Of a DNA stretch of 7,423 bases, positions 1 through 5,473 are shown one piece after another (position 1 is the first letter of the stretch; each line of letters begins with the position of its first letter). Location of the stretch: the NCBI GenBank assembly GCA_002298695.1, contig DBLB01000158.1, positions 1 through 7,423 on the forward strand, read 5' to 3'. Position numbers and translations under genes: made by a program. A model generated the notes under the pieces. The model was not told the DNA's origin and searched no databases. It saw only the letters and a list, made by a program, of their open reading frames with translations. This DNA is from Clostridiales bacterium UBA735. Its GTDB lineage: Bacteria; Bacillota; Clostridia; Oscillospirales; Oscillospiraceae.

Positions 1-30
1 CAGTTCATCGAGCAGGCGTATTCTATTTGA
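1..30 (+). CDS. C-terminal end of a probable excisionase (partial, 5' end outside window)
   Basis: The first frame reads nine codons, QFIEQAYSI, and then a TGA stop at 28-30. Small excisionases of Tn916-like and other clostridial integrative elements often end in a basic stretch followed by a short helix of this kind, and they usually sit directly upstream of the integrase gene on the same strand, as here. An excisionase bends the attachment sites and biases the integrase towards excision. Only nine residues are visible, so the call rests on position and a general resemblance. It could equally be the end of any small DNA-binding protein of the element. Confidence 0.4.
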   Translation, partial: QFIEQAYSI

Positions 31-48
31 AATTTGTGGTGTAAATCG

Positions 49-89
49 GAGCCTTGATATGATACAATAAGTGTGTCATATCAGGGCTC
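49..89 (+). terminator. 17-bp RNA hairpin between the upstream gene and the integrase
   Basis: Positions 49-65 (GAGCCTTGATATGATAC) pair with 73-89 (GTGTCATATCAGGGCTC) along all 17 positions, two of them as G-U wobbles, around a 7-nt loop. The next bases are TCTTTCC, a weak U tract. The hairpin starts 18 nt after the upstream stop codon and ends 11 nt before the integrase Shine-Dalgarno sequence. It could be a leaky terminator or attenuator that lowers integrase expression relative to the excisionase, or an mRNA-stability element. The structure is directly visible; its role is inferred. Confidence 0.55.
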
Positions 90-115
90 TTTCCATCACG
101 GAAAGGAGTTTGACA

Positions 116-1315
116 ATGTCCGAAAAGCGCAAAGACAACAAAGGACGCATCCTGCGGACAGGAGAGAGCCAGAGAAAAAACCTGATTTATCAATATCGGT
201 ACACAGACATTCGCGGCAAACGGCAGACGGTGTATTCCTCCGATTTGAAAGAACTGCGGGAAAAAGAAAAGGAAATTCAAAAGCAGCTTGATGATGGCAT
301 TGATTATGCCGCAGGCAAAATTACCGTCATTCAACTGCTGGAACGCTATATCAGCATCAAACAGGGCGTGCGCTACAATACCAAAGTCGGCTATAATTTC
401 GTGCTGAATCTGGTGAAGAAAGAAGATTTCGGCTATCGTTCCATCCGAGACATCAAGGTTTCGGACGCGCAGAAATGGATCATGAAGCTGCACGAGGACG
501 GAAAAGGGTACAGCACCCTTACCAGCGTTCGTGGCGTTGTCAAACCGGCTTTCCAGATGGCGTACAACGAAGATGTGATCCGCCGGAATCCCTTTGACTT
601 CAAGCTGGTCGATGTGGTTTCCAATGATTCACAGAAGCGCATTGCCATGACAGAGGAACAGCAGACACTTTGGATGGATTTCATCCGGGAGGACAAGACC
701 TACTGCAAGTATTACGACGAGTTTGTGGTGCTGCTGGGAACCGGGATGCGTGTCAGCGAGTTTTGCGGGTTGACAAAGGCTGATCTGGACTTTACCGGGC
801 GGAAAATCCGGGTGAATCATCAGCTTGTCCGGGAGCGCGGCGGCAAGTATTATGTGGAGAAAACCAAAACCGAGTGTGGCTGCCGCTACATTCCCATGAC
901 GGACGAAGTTTACCGAAGTCTGCAAAATATTCTCTCCCGCCGCAAGCGCGTGAAAACGGAGACGATCATCGACGGGTACAGCGGTTTTCTTCTGCTGGAC
1001 AAGAACGACAGTCCGAAGGTTGCTTTGCACATCGAGAATGAAATGCGCTGGGCGATGAAGAAGTACCAGAAGCTGCACCCGGACAAGCCGCTGCCGCATA
1101 TCACACCTCATGTGTTCCGGCACACCTTCTGCACGAACATGGCGAACGCTGGCATGGACATCAAGACCTTGCAGTATGTGATGGGGCATTCCGATGTGGG
1201 TGTCACGCTGAATGTTTACACCCATGCGAGCTATGACCGCGCCGCCGAGCAGATGGCAAAGATCATTGATTTCAAAGGGCTTGCCGCACCGGAGCCGCAA
1301 AGAAAATCAGGTTGA
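116..1315 (+). CDS. int: Tyrosine recombinase (integrase) of a Tn916-family integrative element
   Basis: This 399-residue protein cuts and rejoins DNA at attachment sites to integrate and excise a mobile element. I chose the ATG at 116 because GAAAGGAG lies 7 nt upstream; an in-frame GTG at 71 has no such site and falls inside the hairpin. The N-terminal part, with MSEKRKDNKGRILRTGESQR, matches the Tn916 Int arm-binding domain (about residues 1-60). A SAM-like core-binding domain follows (about 70-165, including SIRDIKVSDAQKW), then the catalytic domain. The catalytic residues are all present: R212 in GTGMRVSE, a beta-hairpin lysine (K249 or K251), H332 and R335 in HVFRHTF, H358 in MGHSD, and nucleophile Y368 in NVYTHAS. 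Length and residues indicate an intact enzyme. Codon use is less GC-rich than in the genes to the right, as expected for acquired DNA. Confidence 0.95.
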   Translation: MSEKRKDNKGRILRTGESQRKNLIYQYRYTDIRGKRQTVYSSDLKELREKEKEIQKQLDDGIDYAAGKITVIQLLERYISIKQGVRYNTKVGYNFVLNLVKKEDFGYRSIRDIKVSDAQKWIMKLHEDGKGYSTLTSVRGVVKPAFQMAYNEDVIRRNPFDFKLVDVVSNDSQKRIAMTEEQQTLWMDFIREDKTYCKYYDEFVVLLGTGMRVSEFCGLTKADLDFTGRKIRVNHQLVRERGGKYYVEKTKTECGCRYIPMTDEVYRSLQNILSRRKRVKTETIIDGYSGFLLLDKNDSPKVALHIENEMRWAMKKYQKLHPDKPLPHITPHVFRHTFCTNMANAGMDIKTLQYVMGHSDVGVTLNVYTHASYDRAAEQMAKIIDFKGLAAPEPQRKSG

Positions 1316-1327
1316 AGCAATCACAGC

Positions 1328-1349
1328 TACTACACCAATTACTACACCA
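1328..1349. repeat. Tandem direct repeat TACTACACCA (two copies)
   Basis: Two identical 10-bp copies lie at 1328-1337 and 1340-1349, separated by AT. The 12-bp period puts them about one helical turn apart. They begin 13 bp after the integrase stop codon. This is the place and size expected for arm-type binding sites of the integrase N-terminal domain, but binding is inferred only. Confidence 0.6.
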
Positions 1350-1424
1350 TTTGCCCGAAAATCTGCGTAGAGTTACGGAAATATGCGTAGGTTTCCGGCA
1401 CGACAGCAAAAATGAGAGAAGCGC

Positions 1425-1460
1425 CAAAAGCCTTGAAATATCAAGGTTTGGAGGCTTTTG
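1425..1460 (+). terminator. Interrupted palindrome, possible integrase terminator
   Basis: CAAAAGCCTTGA (1425-1436) and AATA (1437-1440) are followed by TCAAGG (1441-1446), an extra TTTGGAGG (1447-1454), and CTTTTG (1455-1460). Without the 8 extra bases the two arms would form a perfect 12-bp inverted repeat ending in CTTTTG, typical of a Rho-independent terminator. As it stands, an inner CCTTGA/TCAAGG stem and an outer CAAAAG/CTTTTG stem can still form around an 8-nt bulge. The site could terminate integrase transcription or be part of the attachment site. Confidence 0.45.
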
Positions 1461-1476
1461 AAGGGATATATAAGCA

Positions 1477-1938
1477 ATGACAAAAATCTTATTCGTTTGC
1501 CATGGAAATATTTGCCGCAGCCCAATGGCCGAGTTTGTGATGAAGAACTTGGTGAAAAAAGCAGGGTTGGCATCACAATTTCATATCGAGTCGGCGGCAA
1601 CCAGCCGCGAAGAACTTGGCAATCCGGTCTATCCTCCGGCACGGCGCAAGCTGGCCGAGCACGAGATCTCCTGCGAAGGCCATGCCGCACGGCAGCTGAC
1701 GAAGCGGGATTACGACGAATACGATCTCCTGATCGGCATGGACCAGGCCAACCTCCGGGATATGTACCGCATCTGCGGCGGCGACTATGCCGAAAAGATG
1801 TCCCTCCTGATGGACCACACCGCTCGTCCCGGCAATGTGGCGGACCCATGGTACACCGAGGATTTCGAGGCGACCTGGCGGGATGTGCTGGAGGGGTGCC
1901 GGGGATTGCTGCATGAGCTGAACCACGGAACGGCCTGA
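1477..1938 (+). CDS. Low-molecular-weight protein tyrosine phosphatase
   Basis: This 153-residue cytoplasmic enzyme should hydrolyse phosphotyrosine through a cysteinyl-phosphate intermediate. The P-loop CHGNICRS gives nucleophile C8 and phosphate-binding R14, followed by the usual SPMAE. The general-acid loop is at D123 in ADPWYTEDF, so the protein is complete and of normal family length. In the Bacillus arginine phosphatase YwlE a threonine within the P-loop helps set phosphoarginine specificity; here that place is I12, as in phosphotyrosine enzymes, so I favour a tyrosine phosphatase. The start is the ATG at 1477, with AAGGGA 10 nt upstream. It is the first gene beyond the mobile element. 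The first ~38 codons use about 53% G/C at third positions against about 71% in the next 38, by my hand count. The gene converges on recG. Its substrate cannot be told from context. Confidence 0.93.
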   Translation: MTKILFVCHGNICRSPMAEFVMKNLVKKAGLASQFHIESAATSREELGNPVYPPARRKLAEHEISCEGHAARQLTKRDYDEYDLLIGMDQANLRDMYRICGGDYAEKMSLLMDHTARPGNVADPWYTEDFEATWRDVLEGCRGLLHELNHGTA

Positions 1939-1971
1939 ACAGCGAGGCGAAAAGACTTTTTTGACATGCTG

Positions 1972-2006
1972 AAACGCACCGCAAACCATTGGTCTGCGGT
2001 GCGCTT
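1972..2006. terminator. GC-rich hairpin between convergent phosphatase and recG genes
   Basis: CGCACCGCA (1975-1983) pairs perfectly with TGCGGTGCG (1995-2003), with further ACC/GGT pairing inside the loop and AA/TT pairs outside the stem. It lies 36 nt after the phosphatase stop and 22 nt after the recG stop on the opposite strand, so it can serve both transcripts. The plus-strand tail (CTTGTATTTCT) is moderately T-rich; the minus-strand tail (CGTTTCAGC) is weak. A bidirectional terminator is the likeliest reading. Confidence 0.65.
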
Positions 2007-2025
2007 GTATTTCTCGCGGGGGCAG

Positions 2026-4071
2026 TTAATTGAGCGCCATGTCCTGGTGCTGGAAGAGGGCGTCGATGCGGGCGCGCAGGGGCGCAAATTCCGGCGCTTT
2101 GAGCGTGTCCGGCGACGTGATGCACGCCGCGGCGGCCCTCTGCGCGTCCTGTAAGGTTTGCATGTCCATTTGCAGACTGGCCATTTTGAACAGCGGCAGG
2201 CCGTGCTGCCGGCTGCCGAGGAAATCGCCCGGCCCGCGCTGGGCCAGATCCTCCTCGGCGATCTGGAAGCCGTCGTTCGTTGCACAAAGTGCGCGCAGAC
2301 GCTTCTGTGTCTTAGAGTTGTGATTGGAGGTGAACAGGACACAGTAGGACTGCGCGCCCCCGCGTCCCACACGCCCCCGGAGCTGGTGCAGCTGCGCGAG
2401 GCCGAAGCGGTCCGCGTTTTCGATGACCATCAGCGTCGCGTTCGGGACGTCGACGCCGACCTCGACAACGGTCGTGCAGACGAGAATGTCCGTTTCGTGC
2501 CGGGCAAAGGCGGCGAGCGCCGCTTCCTTGTCCGCACCCCTCATTTTTCCGTGCAGAAGGCCCACGCGGAGGTCGGGGAAGACGGCGCTGCGGAGCGTCT
2601 CGGCCCACGCCTCGGCGCTTTTCAGCGTATCGTCGTCCGTTTCCTCGACAGCGGGGCAGACAATATAGACCTGATGGCCCTCTTCGCACTGGCGGCGCGT
2701 GAAGGCGTGAATGCGCTGACGCATCGACTCGCCGACGAGGAATGTCTCCACCGGCTGCCGCCCGGGCGGCAGTTCATCGAGTACCGAGACGTTCAGATCA
2801 CCGTAGGTCAGCAGCGCCAGTGTGCGCGGGATCGGCGTGGCCGACATGACGAGCAGGTGCGGAGAATGCCCCTTCGCGGTAAGTCGGGCACGCTGCGCAA
2901 CGCCGAAGCGGTGTTGTTCGTCGGCAATGACGAGGCCGAGATCGTGGAAGACGGTTTTCTCCGAGAAGAGTGCGTGCGTGCCGACGATCAACTGGATGCT
3001 TCCATCGGCCAGCCCGGCGAGCACAGGCCGCCGCTGCGCTGCGGTCATCGAGCCGGTGAACAGCGCGATCGAAATGCCGAGCGGCGCGAGCAGCCGCGAG
3101 AGCGTCGCAGCGTGCTGCTCAGCAAGAATCTCAGTCGGGGCCATGAGGGCGGCCTGACGGCCGTTCCGGATGACGCAGAAGGCCGCCGCGGCGGCGACCA
3201 CCGTCTTTCCGCTCCCAACGTCGCCCTGCACCAGCCGGTTCATCGGCACGCCGGAGGCAAGGTCGTGCAGGATGTCGCCGATCGCGCGCTGCTGCGCGCC
3301 CGTGAGCCGGAAGGGGAGCGCCGCGTCGAATGGAGCCATGCAGTCCGTTCGGCAGGGCTCAGCCTTGCCGCGTGTCTGGCGGCTGCGCAGCATGGCAAGG
3401 CCGGCGGAGAAGACGAAAAATTCCTCAAAAACCAGCCGCCGCCGCGCCTCATTCAAAAGCTCCGCGTCCAGCGGCCGGTGGATCATCTCGTAGGCCATCG
3501 GGGCGGGGCAGAGGCGGTATTGCTGCCGGACAGCTTCCGGCAGGATGTCGGGCAGTTCGCTCCGGCAGGCGTCCAGCGCCTGCGCGATGCAGGCAGAAAG
3601 CACGCGGCTGGTGATCCCAGCGGTGAGCGGGTAGATGGGCACGAGGCGGCCCGTGACCTGCCCGGCGGCGTCTGCGGATTCGAAGCTTGGGTTCGCCATC
3701 TGGCCGGGATGGTCGGCACGGACGGCGCCGTAGAAGATGTAGCTCTCGCCATAGATGAGCTGATTTTTGCGGTAGGACTGGTTGAACCACGAGAGCGTCA
3801 GCTGTCCGCTTTCGTCTGCGACGCGCACGCGCGTCAGTTCCATGCCCCGGCGGACGTAGGCCGTCGTGGGCTGAGAAATGACCATCGCCTCAAAGCAGGC
3901 GGGCACGTCCGGTTCCAGCGCACAGATGGCGACGCGCTTCGTGCGGTCCTCATAGCCGCGCGGGAAGAAGGCAATGAGATCGTAGAGCGTGAAAATGCCG
4001 AGCTTTTCGAGCTGTTTTGCGCGCGCCGGACCGACGCCCTTCAGCGCCGTGACGGGGGAAAAAAGGTCCAC
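2026..4071 (-). CDS. recG: ATP-dependent DNA helicase RecG
   Basis: RecG is a superfamily 2 DNA translocase that reverses stalled replication forks and processes branched recombination intermediates. The 681-residue product is of normal family length. The N-terminal part has the helix-hairpin-helix-like LKGVGPARAKQLEKLGI segment and the OB-fold wedge domain (about residues 60-160). The helicase motifs follow in order: Walker A GDVGSGKT (K289), the DEQH box (384-387), SATPIPRT (from 410) and motif VI RGRVGRGG (565-572), then the RecG-type C-terminal region. I place the start at GTG 4071 because AAGGAG sits 9 nt upstream. An in-frame ATG at 4146 would add 25 unconserved residues and lies upstream of the promoter -35 box, so it cannot be used from that promoter. 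The gene is transcribed towards the phosphatase and lies downstream of rpsT on the same strand. It looks like a vertically inherited housekeeping gene. Confidence 0.97.
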   Translation of the reverse strand: MDLFSPVTALKGVGPARAKQLEKLGIFTLYDLIAFFPRGYEDRTKRVAICALEPDVPACFEAMVISQPTTAYVRRGMELTRVRVADESGQLTLSWFNQSYRKNQLIYGESYIFYGAVRADHPGQMANPSFESADAAGQVTGRLVPIYPLTAGITSRVLSACIAQALDACRSELPDILPEAVRQQYRLCPAPMAYEMIHRPLDAELLNEARRRLVFEEFFVFSAGLAMLRSRQTRGKAEPCRTDCMAPFDAALPFRLTGAQQRAIGDILHDLASGVPMNRLVQGDVGSGKTVVAAAAAFCVIRNGRQAALMAPTEILAEQHAATLSRLLAPLGISIALFTGSMTAAQRRPVLAGLADGSIQLIVGTHALFSEKTVFHDLGLVIADEQHRFGVAQRARLTAKGHSPHLLVMSATPIPRTLALLTYGDLNVSVLDELPPGRQPVETFLVGESMRQRIHAFTRRQCEEGHQVYIVCPAVEETDDDTLKSAEAWAETLRSAVFPDLRVGLLHGKMRGADKEAALAAFARHETDILVCTTVVEVGVDVPNATLMVIENADRFGLAQLHQLRGRVGRGGAQSYCVLFTSNHNSKTQKRLRALCATNDGFQIAEEDLAQRGPGDFLGSRQHGLPLFKMASLQMDMQTLQDAQRAAAACITSPDTLKAPEFAPLRARIDALFQHQDMALN

Positions 4072-4107
4072 GATCTCACACTCCTTCAGGTTGAAAATTC
4101 CGTGCTC

Positions 4108-4136
4108 AGTATAACAGGATTCCGCGGAAAACGCAA
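4108..4136 (-). promoter_or_regulatory. recG promoter, extended -10 sigmaA type
   Basis: Read on the minus strand, TTGCGT (4136-4131), a 17-bp spacer and TATACT (4113-4108) form a vegetative promoter, with TG one base upstream of the -10 hexamer (extended -10). The expected start is near 4101, giving a leader of about 30 nt to the recG GTG. It lies immediately downstream of the rpsT terminator, so recG can be expressed independently of rpsT. Confidence 0.75.
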
Positions 4137-4146
4137 ATGCGGGCAT

Positions 4147-4180
4147 GAAAAATCCCCCGGAGCTGTCGCTTCGGGGGGAT
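4147..4180 (-). terminator. Rho-independent terminator of rpsT
   Basis: On the minus strand the sequence after the rpsT stop forms a stem from ATCCCCC and GGGGGAT (7 bp), with some further pairing inside (GAAG against CTCC), and runs directly into a T5 tract (TTTTTCAT). Position, a GC-rich stem and the U tract make this a standard intrinsic terminator. Confidence 0.85.
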
Positions 4181-4193
4181 CATTCGGCAAGCA

Positions 4194-4457
4194 TCAGGCC
4201 AGCTTGTTCATCTTCAGATCAATGCTGCTCTTCTTGCGGGCTGCATTATTCTTGTGAATAATACCCTTTTTGACAGCCTGATCGATGGACTTCACTGCAG
4301 CTGTGTAAGCGCTATCGGCCTGCTCTTTGTTACCTTCGGCAACAGCAGCTTCGAACTTCTTCAGCGTGGTCTTGAGTGCGGACTTGGCCATCTTGTTGCG
4401 CTCGTTGTTGACCTTGGAAACCAGGACTCTCTTCTTAGCAGACTTAATGTTGGGCAT
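4194..4457 (-). CDS. rpsT: 30S ribosomal protein S20
   Basis: The 87-residue product is strongly basic and matches S20 throughout: MPNIKSAKKRVLVSKVNN at the N-terminus, then the long helices with MAKSALKTTLKKFE and the hallmark C-terminal GIIHKNNAARKKSSID segment. S20 binds 16S rRNA early in small-subunit assembly. The ATG at 4457 is preceded by a very strong GGAGGAGGT site. It is a single-gene transcript with its own promoter and terminator, divergent from gpr and followed by recG. In many Firmicutes rpsT neighbours gpr in this divergent arrangement, which supports both calls. Confidence 0.98.
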   Translation of the reverse strand: MPNIKSAKKRVLVSKVNNERNKMAKSALKTTLKKFEAAVAEGNKEQADSAYTAAVKSIDQAVKKGIIHKNNAARKKSSIDLKMNKLA

Positions 4458-4516
4458 GACGACACCTCCTCCAATAGCGTTAATACCGAAACAATTACCG
4501 TTTCATGCAGAAATAC

Positions 4517-4545
4517 ATTATAGCCGCACCGCACGATAAAATCAA
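4517..4545 (-). promoter_or_regulatory. rpsT promoter, sigmaA consensus
   Basis: On the minus strand TTGATT (4545-4540), a 17-bp spacer and a perfect TATAAT (4522-4517) form a strong vegetative promoter. The resulting leader is about 50 nt and contains a small GAAAC/GTTTC hairpin (4488-4504) before the GGAGGAGGT site. Feedback by S20 through this leader is possible but nothing in the sequence proves it. Confidence 0.85.
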
Positions 4546-4577
4546 TCCCTATTTTCGGTTTTTTTCCAAAAAATTTC

Positions 4578-4606
4578 GAATACCTTTTGGCTGGACGGGA
4601 AAAATA
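4578..4606 (+). promoter_or_regulatory. Candidate sigmaF/sigmaG-type promoter of gpr
   Basis: GAATA (4578-4582) and GGGAAAAATA (4597-4606) are separated by 14 bp. The second element fits the sigmaF -10 consensus GGNNANAHTR at every defined position; the first fits GYWTA at four of five, and the spacing is one base short of the usual 15. It also resembles a sigmaG promoter (GAATA, then ...ATA). In Bacillus, gpr is transcribed by sigmaF and sigmaG. The predicted start near 4612 leaves a very short leader before the GTG at 4625. Confidence 0.45.
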
Positions 4607-4624
4607 AGGCCGAGGTGAGCATTT

Positions 4625-5473
4625 GTGGAGCTTCGGACGGACCTTGCCATGGAAGATCATGCACTCTGGCGGCACAGTGCGCGGCGGCAGACAAAGCTGC
4701 CGGGCGTGCGCGCGCGGGAGGAGGAAGAGGACGGCGTGAAGATCACGAGCGTCGAGATCCTCGACAGCGAGGGCGAGCAGGCACTCGGAAAACCGCGGGG
4801 GACGTATGTGACGCTGGAGTGCAGTCCGTCGCGGGAGGCGGCACGCTTCGCGGTGCAGGCGGGGCTTCTGGCGCGGCGGATCCGGGCGATGCTGCCGGCA
4901 CGGGGCCATGTGCTTGTGGCGGGATTGGGAAACGATGCTGTCACGCCCGATGCGGTCGGGCCGGAGACGCTGCGGAACCTTGTCGTGACGCGGCATCTGA
5001 AGCAGAAGCTGCCGGAGCTGTTCTCCGCGTTCTCTACTGTCAGCGCCATCCAGCCCGGCGTCCTGGGGACGACAGGGGTGGAGAGTGCGGAGGCGCTGCT
5101 GGCGGCAGTACGGCAGCTGAAGCCGGATGCGGTGATCGCGGTGGACGCGGTGGCGTCGCGCGAGGCGCAGCGGCTGTGCGCGGCGGTACAGTTGTCCACA
5201 GCGGGGATCGTTCCGGGTTCCGGTGTGGGAAATGCGCGCGCGGCCATCGGACAGACGACGCTGGGCGTGCCGGTGCTGGCTATCGGTGTGCCGACCGTGA
5301 TGGATCTCGGCGGTGTTTGCGTGGAGAAGGAGATGATTCCGGCAGGAATGATCCTGACGCCGCGGGATATCGATGAAAAAATCAGACTGCTCGGCCGCTG
5401 GATCGGACTTGGGATCAGCCTTGCGCTGCACGTGGGATTGGACGCAGAAACGGCTGCCAGTTTTCTTCCGTAA
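4625..5473 (+). CDS. gpr: Germination protease (GPR), peptidase family A25
   Basis: GPR degrades the small acid-soluble proteins that coat spore DNA, releasing amino acids at germination. The 282-residue protein has the family landmarks: RTDLA at residues 4-8, EEEDGVKI, GLGND-VTPDAVGP with D109, VSAIQPGVLGTTG, VIAVDAVASR with D174, and STAGIVPGSGVGN followed by GVPT. D109 and D174 match the two aspartates considered essential in Bacillus GPR. The GTG at 4625 is the only possible start: an in-frame TGA lies at 4616-4618, and GAGGTGAG is 5 nt upstream. Bacillus enzymes are about 370 residues. This one lacks most of the long insertion after GVPT and has only three residues before RTDLA, so almost no prosegment. 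Gene order is divergent from rpsT and 341 bp before sigG, whose product would be expected to transcribe it. Confidence 0.95.
   Translation: MELRTDLAMEDHALWRHSARRQTKLPGVRAREEEEDGVKITSVEILDSEGEQALGKPRGTYVTLECSPSREAARFAVQAGLLARRIRAMLPARGHVLVAGLGNDAVTPDAVGPETLRNLVVTRHLKQKLPELFSAFSTVSAIQPGVLGTTGVESAEALLAAVRQLKPDAVIAVDAVASREAQRLCAAVQLSTAGIVPGSGVGNARAAIGQTTLGVPVLAIGVPTVMDLGGVCVEKEMIPAGMILTPRDIDEKIRLLGRWIGLGISLALHVGLDAETAASFLP
5192..5200 (+). promoter_or_regulatory. DnaA-box-like 9-mer inside gpr
   Basis: TTGTCCACA differs from the Escherichia coli DnaA box TTATCCACA at one base and equals the form favoured in high-GC bacteria such as Streptomyces. It lies inside the gpr coding sequence, about 340 bp before two further copies in the following intergenic region. 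A single copy in coding sequence could be chance. Confidence 0.35.

Larger units (their letters stand above)
1316..1476. other. Probable element end / attachment region next to the integrase
   Basis: This 161-bp gene-free stretch separates the integrase from the first chromosomal gene. It holds two direct copies of TACTACACCA (1328-1337 and 1340-1349, 12-bp period), two copies of TGCGTAG (1364-1370 and 1384-1390, 20-bp period), an inverted pair CGGAAA/TTTCCG (1376-1381 and 1392-1397), and an interrupted palindrome at 1425-1460. Integrases of this family bind short repeated arm-type sites and imperfect inverted core sites, and the int gene normally lies beside one end of its element. The repeats are seen; their assignment as att components is inferred, because the other end of the element lies outside the window. 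Confidence 0.5.

Noticed and set aside
629..1300. Minus-strand frame of 223 codons inside the integrase
   Set aside because: Antisense to a complete tyrosine recombinase with all catalytic residues; no ribosome site or domain seen.
1373..2287. Minus-strand frame of 304 codons covering the phosphatase gene
   Set aside because: Low-complexity, proline- and arginine-rich product antisense to a clear phosphatase and overlapping the end of recG; a composition artefact.
4072..4146. Longer RecG start at ATG 4146
   Set aside because: It lies upstream of the -35 box of the recG promoter, adds unconserved residues, and lacks the ribosome site that GTG 4071 has.
2158..4257. Open frame of 699 codons on the plus strand across recG
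   Set aside because: It is the antisense shadow of recG in GC-rich DNA. Its product has no recognisable domain, while the minus strand carries every RecG helicase motif.
4361..5431. Minus-strand frame of 356 codons across gpr and the start of rpsT
   Set aside because: Arginine- and histidine-rich shadow product that overlaps two well-supported genes.
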